From assembly GCA_039807745.1 (NCBI GenBank), contig JBDHRV010000045.1, positions 1 to 23,188 on the forward strand: 23,188 nt of DNA, read 5' to 3'. A program made the translations under genes and the position numbers. Position 1 is the first letter of the stretch. Each line of letters begins with the position of its first letter. This document shows positions 7,287-14,068 of the stretch, piece after piece. The stretch is from JAEUMW01 sp039807745. Its GTDB lineage: Bacteria > Pseudomonadota > Gammaproteobacteria > Burkholderiales > JAEUMW01. Below the pieces are notes generated by a model. The model did not search any database. It saw only the letters and a list, made by a program, of their open reading frames with translations, and was not told the origin of the DNA.

Positions 7287-8582
7287 ATGAGCCGTGATCA
7301 AGAAATCGCCAAGATCAAGAAGGACTGGGCCGAGAACCCGCGCTGGAAGGGCATCGAGCGTGGTTACACTGCCGAGGACGTCGTGCGCCTGCGCGGCTCG
7401 CTCGCAGTCGAATACACCCTTGCCCGTCGCGGCGCCGAGAAGCTGTGGCATCTCGTCAACAACACGCCCTATGTGAACTGCCTTGGCGCCCTCACCGGCG
7501 GCCAGGCCATGCAACAGGTCAAGGCCGGCGTGAAGGCAATCTATCTGTCGGGCTGGCAGGTCGCCGCCGACAACAACAGCTACATGGCGATGTATCCGGA
7601 TCAGTCGCTCTACCCGGTGGATTCGGTGCCGAAGGTGGTCGAGCGCATCAACAACACGTTCACCCGTGCCGACGAGATCCAGGTCGCACGCGGCATCGAG
7701 CCCGGACACAAGGAGTACGTCGATTACTACGCGCCGATCGTGGCGGACGCCGAAGCCGGCTTCGGTGGCGTGCTCAATGCGTTCGAGCTGATGAAGGCGA
7801 TGATCCGCGCCGGCGCCGGCGGCGTGCACTTCGAGGACCAGCTCGCCTCGGTCAAGAAGTGCGGCCACATGGGCGGCAAAGTGCTGGTTCCCACCCAGGA
7901 GGCGGTCCAGAAGCTGATCGCGGCGCGTCTTGCAGCAGACACCGCTGGCGTGCCGACCCTGATCCTCGCCCGCACCGATGCGGAAGCGGCCGATCTGCTC
8001 ACCAGCGACGTCGATGAGAACGACAAGCCGTTCCTCACCGGTGAGCGCACCGGCGAAGGCTTCTACAAGACCAAGAAGGGTCTCGAGCAGGCGATCTCCC
8101 GCGGCCTCGCTTACGCGCCGTACGCCGACATGGTGTGGTGCGAAACGGGAACGCCGGATCTCGCCTTCGCCCGCAAGTTCGCCGAGGCAGTCCGCGCCAA
8201 GTTCCCGGGCAAGCTGCTCGCCTACAACTGCTCGCCTTCGTTCAACTGGAAGAAGAACCTCGACGACGCGACGATCGCCAAGTTCCAGCGCGAGCTCGGG
8301 GCCATGGGTTACAAGTACCAGTTCATCACGCTCGCCGGCATCCACAACATGTGGTATCACATGTTCGACTTGGCGCAGGATTACGCCGAGCGCGGCATGT
8401 CGGCCTATGTCGAGAAGGTGCAGGAGCCCGAATTCGCGGCGCGCGAGCGTGGCTATACGTTCGTCTCGCACCAGCAGGAAGTCGGCACCGGCTACTTCGA
8501 CGACGTCACGACCACGATTCAGGGCGGGCGCTCGTCGGTGACGGCCCTGACCGGTTCGACCGAAGAAGAACAGTTCCACTAA
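7287..8582 (+). CDS. aceA: Isocitrate lyase
   Basis: Cleaves isocitrate to glyoxylate and succinate, the first step of the glyoxylate bypass. It competes with Icd for substrate when AceK has switched Icd off. The ATG at 7287 has AGGAGA seven bases upstream and gives 431 residues, close to E. coli AceA (434). An in-frame start at 7200 would add 29 residues unlike the family. The catalytic signature KKCGHMGGK is complete, with Cys192. The metal-binding segments SGWQVAADNN (about 88-97) and DAEAGFGG (about 154-161) and the NCSPSFNW substrate loop are present. aceB follows 111 bases downstream, across a strong hairpin. Confidence 0.98.
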   Translation: MSRDQEIAKIKKDWAENPRWKGIERGYTAEDVVRLRGSLAVEYTLARRGAEKLWHLVNNTPYVNCLGALTGGQAMQQVKAGVKAIYLSGWQVAADNNSYMAMYPDQSLYPVDSVPKVVERINNTFTRADEIQVARGIEPGHKEYVDYYAPIVADAEAGFGGVLNAFELMKAMIRAGAGGVHFEDQLASVKKCGHMGGKVLVPTQEAVQKLIAARLAADTAGVPTLILARTDAEAADLLTSDVDENDKPFLTGERTGEGFYKTKKGLEQAISRGLAYAPYADMVWCETGTPDLAFARKFAEAVRAKFPGKLLAYNCSPSFNWKKNLDDATIAKFQRELGAMGYKYQFITLAGIHNMWYHMFDLAQDYAERGMSAYVEKVQEPEFAARERGYTFVSHQQEVGTGYFDDVTTTIQGGRSSVTALTGSTEEEQFH

Positions 8583-8603
8583 AAGCACGCGAGCAAATCG
8601 CGA

Positions 8604-8639
8604 ACGGGCGCCACGGGCAGATTCGGCCCCGGCGCCCGT
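8604..8639 (+). terminator. Strong intergenic hairpin between aceA and aceB
   Basis: ACGGGCGCC (8604-8612) and GGCGCCCGT (8631-8639) are perfect 9-base inverted arms. Part of the 18-base interior (GGG with CCC) can pair further. It starts 21 bases after the aceA stop. No T-run follows, so partial termination or protection of the aceA 3' end, giving more AceA than AceB, is likelier than complete termination. A weak TATACA follows at 8639-8644 without a -35. Confidence 0.55.
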
Positions 8640-8693
8640 ATACATACCTGCTGTGCCAACCGATCATCGAAGGTATCCAAGGCGGATCACATC

Positions 8694-10298
8694 ATGAAAA
8701 GACAGAACTTCCCGACCGGTGTGGAAATCTCCGGCGAGATCAAGCCCGAATACGCTGAGATCCTGAGTGCAGAGGCTATCGAGTTCGTTGCCAAGATCGC
8801 ACGGCGCTTCGACGGGCGTCGCCGGGAGCTGCTCGCCCGCCGCGTCGAGCGGCAGGCGAAGCTCGATGCTGGCGTCCTGCCGGACTTCCTGCCGGAGACG
8901 GCTGCGGTGCGCGCCGGCGACTGGACCGTCGCGCCCGTACCAGCCGACCTGCAGGACCGCCGCGTCGAGATCACCGGTCCGGTCGACCGCAAGATGGTGA
9001 TCAACGCGCTGAATTCCGGCGCCAGCGTGTACATGGCCGACTTCGAGGACTCGAGCACCCCGACCTGGGAGAACGTCGTCCAGGGTCAGATCAACTTGAA
9101 GAAGGCGATCGCGCGCACGCTCGGCTTCGTCTCCCCGGAAGGCAAGCGCTACGCCCTCGGCGAGAAGGTCGCGACCCTGATGGTGCGCCCACGCGGCTGG
9201 CATCTGGTGGAGAAGCACGCGAAGATCGACGGGGAAATCGTCGGTGGCTGCTTCTTCGATTTCGGCCTGTACTTCTTCCACAACGTGAAAGCGCTGCGTG
9301 AGCGCGGCGCCGGACCGTACTTCTATCTCCCGAAGACCGAAAGTCACCTCGAAGCGCGTCTCTGGAATGACATCTTCAACTTCGCGCAGGACGAGCTCGG
9401 CGTTCCCCGTGGCACGATCAAGGCCACCGTGCTCATCGAGACCATCCTCGCCTCCTTCGAGATGGACGAGATCCTGTATGAATTGCGGGAGCACTCGGCC
9501 GGGCTCAACATCGGTCGCTGGGACTACATCTTCTCCTGCATCAAGAAATTCCGCAGCAACAAGGATTTCTGCCTCGCCGACCGCGCCCAGGTGACGATGA
9601 CCTCGCCCTTCATGCGCGCCTACGCCCTGTTGCTGGTCAAGACCTGCCACCGGCGCAATGCACACGCCATGGGCGGCATGGCGGCGCAGATTCCGATCAA
9701 GAACGATGCAGCCGCGAACGACGCGGCGATGGAAAAAGTGCGCGCCGACAAGCTGCGCGAGGCCACCGATGGCTGCGACGGCACGTGGGTGGCGCATCCC
9801 GGGCTGGTGCCGCTGGCGAAGGAAATCTTCGACCAGTACATGCCGACACCGAATCAGATCGGCAAGAAGCGCGACGATGTAAACGTCACGGCCCGCGATC
9901 TGCTCGACTTCCGGCCGGAGCAGCCGATCACCGAAGCGGGGCTCAGGATGAACATCAACGTCTCGCTGCAGTATCTCGGCTCCTGGCTCGCCGGCACCGG
10001 CTGCGTGCCGATCTTCAACCTGATGGAAGACGCGGCGACGGCCGAGATCTCGCGCTCGCAGATCTGGCAGTGGATTCGCAGCCCGAAAGGCGTACTGGAG
10101 GACGGTCGCAAGGTGACGGTCGAACTCTTCCGCCAGCTCCTGCCCGAGGAGCTCGCCAAGGTGCGCAAGCAGCTCGGCGATCATCAGTTCGTCCTCGGCG
10201 GGCGTTACGAAGAGGCGGCCAAGCTGCTGGATGCCATCGTCACGCGCGAAGACTATTTCGACTTCATCACGCTGCCGGCCTACGATCAGATCGACTGA
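8694..10298 (+). CDS. aceB: Malate synthase A
   Basis: Condenses glyoxylate with acetyl-CoA to malate, the second step of the glyoxylate bypass. 534 residues (E. coli AceB 533). The signature REHSAGLNIGRWDYIFS lies at about residues 265-281. TLMVRPRGWHL carries the catalytic arginine (Arg165 or Arg167 region), and ADFEDSSTPTW (about 115-125) is the usual acidic segment. The GMAAQIPIKNDAAAN segment of the C-terminal half is also intact. The gene follows aceA with a 111-base gap containing a hairpin. Its 3' end overlaps the likely rluE start by 68 bases in another frame, which suggests read-through into the downstream cluster. Confidence 0.97.
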   Translation: MKRQNFPTGVEISGEIKPEYAEILSAEAIEFVAKIARRFDGRRRELLARRVERQAKLDAGVLPDFLPETAAVRAGDWTVAPVPADLQDRRVEITGPVDRKMVINALNSGASVYMADFEDSSTPTWENVVQGQINLKKAIARTLGFVSPEGKRYALGEKVATLMVRPRGWHLVEKHAKIDGEIVGGCFFDFGLYFFHNVKALRERGAGPYFYLPKTESHLEARLWNDIFNFAQDELGVPRGTIKATVLIETILASFEMDEILYELREHSAGLNIGRWDYIFSCIKKFRSNKDFCLADRAQVTMTSPFMRAYALLLVKTCHRRNAHAMGGMAAQIPIKNDAAANDAAMEKVRADKLREATDGCDGTWVAHPGLVPLAKEIFDQYMPTPNQIGKKRDDVNVTARDLLDFRPEQPITEAGLRMNINVSLQYLGSWLAGTGCVPIFNLMEDAATAEISRSQIWQWIRSPKGVLEDGRKVTVELFRQLLPEELAKVRKQLGDHQFVLGGRYEEAAKLLDAIVTREDYFDFITLPAYDQID

Positions 10299-10899
10299 AC
10301 GCAGACGCGCGGCCGCGCGACCCGCCGTCCGTGCGGGTCGCGTGCTGCTTTTCAACAAGCCGTACGGCGTGGTGTGTCAGTTCAGCGCGTCCGGTGACGG
10401 CCCCACCCTCAAGGACTTCATCGCGGTGCCCGACGTCTACCCGGCCGGACGTCTGGATGCCGACAGCGAGGGGCTCGTTGTCCTCACCGACCGTGGTGAC
10501 CTGCAGCATCGCATCGCCCACCCCCGCGCCAAGCTTCCCAAGACCTACTGGGTGCAGGTGGAAGGCGAGCCCACGGACGATCAGCTCGACAGACTCGCCA
10601 CAGGCATCGACCTCGGCGACTTCGTGACGCGACCGGCGCGCGTCCGCGAGATTCCGAAGCCGCCGGGACTCTGGGAGCGCACCCCGCCGATCCGCTTTCG
10701 CAAGACGGTACCAACGGCGTGGCTTGAAGTCGTGCTCACCGAAGGGCGCAACCGTCAGGTCCGGCGCATGACGGCAGCAGTGGGACTGCCAACGCTGCGC
10801 CTCATCCGCTGTCGCATCGGCGACTGGTCGGTGGCCGACATCGCGCCGGGCGAGTGGCGAGAGGTAGCGGTCACGGGCTCAAAGAAAATGACGCCGTGA
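10231..10899 (+). CDS. rluE: 23S rRNA pseudouridine synthase, RluE type
   Basis: Isomerises a uridine of 23S rRNA (position 2457 in E. coli). The core reads VLLFNKPYGVV, then the catalytic-Asp motif PAGRLDADSEGL (Asp76 with this start), the RluE-typical PPIRFRKTVPTAWLEV, and EGRNRQVRRMTAAVGLPTLRLIR near the end. The start is uncertain. ATG 10231 gives a basic, Ser/Arg-rich 37-residue N-terminus like that of E. coli RluE, but it overlaps aceB by 68 bases and lacks a good ribosome site. GTG 10342 would begin at the first core strand. In E. coli rluE is followed by nudJ and mnmA; here a 3.1-kb block separates them. The last residues (TGSKKMTP) extend past the usual family end, possibly because of that insertion. 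Confidence 0.88.
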   Translation: MPSSRAKTISTSSRCRPTIRSTERRRAAARPAVRAGRVLLFNKPYGVVCQFSASGDGPTLKDFIAVPDVYPAGRLDADSEGLVVLTDRGDLQHRIAHPRAKLPKTYWVQVEGEPTDDQLDRLATGIDLGDFVTRPARVREIPKPPGLWERTPPIRFRKTVPTAWLEVVLTEGRNRQVRRMTAAVGLPTLRLIRCRIGDWSVADIAPGEWREVAVTGSKKMTP

Positions 10900-12681
10900 C
10901 CGAGCCTGATTTAGCATTGCGCTTTATAGCTCTTCATCCGCAGCTTCCGCGATCACCTTACGCTGTCCTCGCGCCTGATCAGCGCTGGTTTCCGGCGGCG
11001 GAAGAGTTGCGGAGCACGGCCTACGAAAAGCTGCTTCCCCCGCTGGTTGCCAAGATCCGCGAGGCGGTTTCGGCGTGGCGGGACTCGGGTTATGCAGGCG
11101 CGTCGAACACATCGCGCGCCCTCCTGCGCTGGTGGTTCGATACGGAACACATGGTCGAGCAGGCCGATGGCACGCTTTCGCCATTCCGTTATTACTTCGC
11201 GCAGCGCGAAGCGGTGGAGACGGTAATCTGGCTGCACGACGCTCGCCGCGTTCGCGACAAGTTCGATCTGCTTCGCTTCGATGCGTCGAGTGCTGTCTCC
11301 GCGGGCATGTTCGACGAAACCTGGCCGCGCTACGTCGTGAAGATGGCGACCGGTGCGGGCAAAACCAAGGTCTTGTCATTGCTCGTCGCCTGGAGTTTCT
11401 TCCACAAACTCTACGAGCCGGAGTCGACGCTCGCGCGGAACTTCCTCGTCATCGCCCCCAACATCATCGTCCTCGACCGGCTGCGCGCAGACTTCGACGG
11501 GTTGCGCATCTTCTTCAACGACCCGATCCTGCCCGACAATGGCCACGCGGGCCGCAACTGGCGCGACGACTTCCAGCTCACGCTGCACATTCAAGACGAC
11601 GTTCGTGTCGCGCGCGACACGGGCAATCTGTTTCTCACCAATATCCATCGCGTCTATCTCGGCAATGTGCGCGAGCCCTCGCTCGAAGACGATGACCTGC
11701 GTGACTATTTCCTCGCACCGTTCGGCCCCAGGCCAGCGGGCAAGACGACCGACAACAGGGCCGATCTCGGCGAGATCGTCCGCGAGATCGACGAGCTAGC
11801 CGTGTTCAACGACGAGGCGCATCACATCCACGATCCGAAGATGGCCTGGTTCAAGAGCATCCAAGATGTCCACCATCGAATGTTGCAGAAGGACGGCCGG
11901 CTCGCCTTGCAGGTGGACGTGACGGCCACGCCCCGGCATAACAACGGCGCGATCTTCGTGCAAACCGTCTCGGACTACCCGCTGGTCGAGGCCATCCATC
12001 AGAATGTCGTCAAACACCCGGTGCTGCCGGATGCCGCCAGCCGCGGCCGGTTACAGGAACACACGAGCGCCATCTTCACCGAGCGTTACGCGGACTATCT
12101 GCAACTCGGCGTCGAGGAGTGGCGCAAGAGCTACGCCGAACACGAGACGCTGGGCAAGAAGGCGGTGCTGTTCGTCATGGTGGACGACACCCGCAACTGC
12201 GACGAAGTGGGTGCCTGGCTGGAGAAAACCTACCCCGATTTGCAAGGGGCGGTGCTCGTCATCCACACCAAGAACAACGGAGAAATCTCGGAATCCGCTA
12301 GCGGCAAGAACAAGGAAGAACTGGAGCTGCTGCGCAAGCAGTCGAGCGAGATCGACTCCCGGGCCAGTCCATACAAGGCCATCGTCTCCGTGCTGATGCT
12401 CAAGGAAGGGTGGGACGTGCGCAACGTCACCACCATCGTCGGCCTGCGCGCGTACGCCGCGCAAAGCAACATCCTCCCTGAGCAGACCCTGGGTCGCGGT
12501 TTGCGGCGCATGTATTTCGGCACGGATATTCCGGAAACCGTTTCGGTGATGGGTACCGCCGCCTTCATGGAATTCGTCGAGTCCATCCAGAGCGAGGGCG
12601 TTCAACTCGAATACAGGCCGATGGGCGGCAGCGCGAAGCGCGAGGACTCGCTCGTAGTCGAGGTGGATACGCACAACACCG

Positions 12682-12767
12682 ACAAGGACCTCGACGCACT
12701 CGACATCGAGCTGCCCCGGCTTACCCGGCGCTTCAACCGGGAGTACAAGGACCTCGACGCACTCGAC
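12682..12767 (+). repeat. 23-bp perfect direct repeat inside the helicase gene
   Basis: Identical 23-base copies lie at 12682-12704 and 12745-12767, 63 bases apart and in the same reading frame. Both encode KDLDALD. The core of the repeat is GACCTCGACGCACTCGAC. The spacing is 21 codons, so recombination between the copies would delete in frame. Confidence 0.7.
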
Positions 12768-12939
12768 CCCGCGGGCTTCGGCAATCCAAAGTTCCTGCTC
12801 AAGCCCTTCACACCGGAGGAAACCCGCGAGATCGTCTTCAAGACCATGCTCGACGCCGAGGTCCACCACACCATTGCGCTCGAAGGCGCTGGCCCCGCCG
12901 ACTACCGCTCGGTCGTCGGGTTCTTCGCGCGGCAGTTGT

Positions 12940-13035
12940 TACCGCTACGTGTACGTGGACCAGCAAGGCTTCGAGCGCAACCAGCCAAGAAATTTCGCCG
13001 GGTTGATCCAGACGTTCCTGGATTACCAGAGCTGA
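12940..13035 (+). pseudogene. Orphaned C-terminal tail of the restriction subunit, out of frame
   Basis: In the frame shifted by one relative to the helicase, codons from 12940 read YRYVYVDQQGFERN followed by QPRNFAGLIQTFLDYQS and a TGA at 13033-13035. This matches the usual C-terminal end of Res-type restriction helicases (a V-Y-V-D-x-x-x-F-E-x-x-x-P-x-x-F pattern, from memory). Its position directly after the point where the helicase frame loses similarity marks the deletion junction at about 12936-12942. Confidence 0.7.
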
Positions 13036-13040
13036 GAGAT

Positions 13041-13079
13041 GGAAGCCATCTGCTACACTTGGGCTAGCACTCTGCTTCC
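13041..13079 (+). promoter_or_regulatory. Possible promoter/operator of the toxin-antitoxin pair
   Basis: TGCTACACT at 13051-13059 resembles an extended -10. It lies between the inverted arms GGAAGC (13041-13046) and GCTTCC (13074-13079), with the palindrome GCTAGC at 13063-13068 between them. Ribbon-helix-helix antitoxins usually bind inverted repeats in their own promoter, which fits. No convincing -35 is seen. Confidence 0.35.
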
Positions 13080-13097
13080 GGACAGGAGAAATCTCTC

Positions 13098-13316
13098 ATG
13101 GGCACGCTCGTCATCAAGAACCTCCCCGAAGACCTGCACGCGCGCCTGAAGGAGCAGGCCCAGCGCCATCACCGCTCCGTCACCAAGGAGGTGGTCAACC
13201 TGCTGGAACAGGGGCTGGAGCAGGTGGCTCCGCTCCCGTCCCCTTTGCGCTTGAAGAGCGGGCGCGTGCTCAGCGCCGAAGAGATCGAAGACGCGATCAA
13301 CGACGGTCTGGAGTGA
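13098..13316 (+). CDS. Antitoxin, FitA/VapB-like ribbon-helix-helix protein
   Basis: 72 residues. The N-terminal MGTLVIKNLPEDLHARLKEQ followed by HHRSVTKEVVNLLEQGL is a ribbon-helix-helix DNA-binding fold of the FitA/Arc type: one strand, then two helices, residues 1-43. The C-terminal part (SGRVLSAEEIEDAINDGLE) is acidic and should wrap and inhibit the toxin. AGGAG at 13084-13088 is a good ribosome site. The toxin gene begins 3 bases after this stop, the usual coupled antitoxin-toxin order. The protein looks intact, unlike its neighbours on both sides. Antitoxin, dimer formation and autorepression are inferred from family and context. Confidence 0.88.
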   Translation: MGTLVIKNLPEDLHARLKEQAQRHHRSVTKEVVNLLEQGLEQVAPLPSPLRLKSGRVLSAEEIEDAINDGLE

Positions 13317-13319
13317 GGG

Positions 13320-13727
13320 GTGCAACTTGTCGATACGAATGTGCTCGTTGCGCTCTTTCTGGAGAGCTCGCCATTTTTCGAAGCCGCGCAGGAACTCTAC
13401 CGAAGAGACAACCATTGGCGAACGGAGACGCACGCATTGGTTGAACTGACCAATGCGCTGACGCGATACGTCCGGGTGGGGGAACTGGAATGGCAAGAGG
13501 CGGCGAACACCCTGGCCGATGCCGAACGGCGATTCGGCCCTGATTTGTGGACAGCGACGAACGAGCAAGCCATGCACACCGCATTGGCGTGCGGTGTATC
13601 TGCCTACGATGCCCGTTTTCTCGTGGCAGCCCGGGATCTTGGGGTGAAGCTCGTCACGGAGGATGCGAAGCTCCGGCGCGCCGCGCCCGAACTGACCCAG
13701 TCACTCGACGAAGCCCTCGCTGACTGA
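13320..13727 (+). CDS. PIN-domain ribonuclease toxin, VapC type
   Basis: 135 residues from a GTG start, three bases after the antitoxin stop; the ribosome site overlaps the antitoxin end (GGAG). The PIN acidic residues are all in place: Asp5 in VDTNVLVALF, Glu42 in HALVELTN, Asp97 in SAYDARFLVAA and Asp115 in VTEDAKL. The protein is therefore expected to be an active Mg-dependent ribonuclease that cuts tRNA or other RNA when the antitoxin is lost. It sits between the remnants of a restriction subunit and a DNA methyltransferase and precedes the latter by 3 bases. The target cannot be told from sequence. Confidence 0.9.
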   Translation: MQLVDTNVLVALFLESSPFFEAAQELYRRDNHWRTETHALVELTNALTRYVRVGELEWQEAANTLADAERRFGPDLWTATNEQAMHTALACGVSAYDARFLVAARDLGVKLVTEDAKLRRAAPELTQSLDEALAD

Positions 13728-13730
13728 CCC

Positions 13731-14012
13731 ATGCCTCGCCAGCCAAGAGAAGCCTACGACCTCACCGACGCGGAGAAGCGCGACCTCATCCATCTCATCC
13801 AGCAGGGTAAGCCGCTGCCGGAGAAGTATCGCTTCATCCTCTTCGAGGACAAGCGCGAGGTGGAGTTGGTATGGAACGGCAAGAGCCGCGAGGTCTGCAC
13901 CACCGTGCTGCCGTTCCAGTCGCTGGAGCACGTGGACGAGCCCCGAAAGGCGGCGCCGGACGTTTCGATCGCGGCGAACTGGCCGGCGCGAAGAGACGAC
14001 GTGGGACTCTGA
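13731..14012 (+). pseudogene. N-terminal stub of a Type III-like site-specific DNA methyltransferase (Mod)
   Basis: 93 codons. Residues 1 to about 73 (YDLTDAEKRDLIHLIQQGKP, then KYRFILFEDKREVELVWNGK and VLPFQSLEHVDEPR) match, from memory, the leader of the methyltransferases paired with Res-like restriction helicases. There it precedes the catalytic domain with its DPPY-type and FxGxG-type motifs. None of those motifs is here. After DEPRK the similarity stops, and a short unrelated tail (PARRDDVGL) runs to the stop 56 bases before nudJ. The gene is therefore broken at its 3' side, probably by the event that set the right edge of the accessory block. No methylation activity is possible. Whether the small protein is made is unknown. 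Confidence 0.72.
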
Positions 14013-14038
14013 GGGTTTCGGGCTTTGGTGCCCCCACG

Positions 14039-14044
14039 TAGAAT
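14039..14044 (+). promoter_or_regulatory. Possible -10 of a nudJ-mnmA promoter
   Basis: TAGAAT (5 of 6) lies 24 bases before the nudJ start, in the 56-base gap after the methyltransferase stub. At 17 bases upstream is only a poor -35 (TTTCGG). If real, it would free nudJ-mnmA from dependence on transcription through the accessory block. Confidence 0.35.
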
Positions 14045-14068
14045 GCGCGCTTTGCCCGGACGACCTTC

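Larger units (their letters stand above)
10896..13067 (+). pseudogene. Type III-like restriction subunit (DEAD/DEAH helicase) with C-terminal nuclease region deleted
   Basis: An open frame of 723 codons from GTG 10896, which overlaps the rluE stop in the sequence GTGA. The superfamily-2 motor is intact: Walker A MATGAGKT (about residues 150-157), DEAH box NDEAHHIHD (about 305-313), VDVTATPR (motif III-like), LKEGWDVRNVTTIVGLRA and motif VI QTLGRGLRRM. Homology, as I recall the Res-like stand-alone restriction helicases (about 880-900 residues), holds to VVGFFARQLL, near residue 682. After that the frame turns into Arg/Pro-rich residues unlike the family, and the proper C-terminal tail appears in another frame. 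The simplest reading is an out-of-frame deletion of roughly 150-200 codons including the PD-(D/E)XK nuclease. The truncated helicase may still be made. Cleavage activity should be lost. Confidence 0.8.

Noticed and set aside
7272..8645. A 457-codon minus-strand frame opposite aceA
   Set aside because: Antisense shadow of aceA from strong third-position GC bias.
8664..10358. A 564-codon minus-strand frame opposite aceB
   Set aside because: Antisense shadow of aceB; no recognisable domain.
10896..14012. A new anti-phage system made of helicase, PIN nuclease and small accessory protein
   Set aside because: Tempting from the gene order, but the out-of-frame nuclease tail and the methyltransferase leader in the small ORF explain the block more simply as restriction-modification remnants around a toxin-antitoxin pair. 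Kept only as a secondary possibility.
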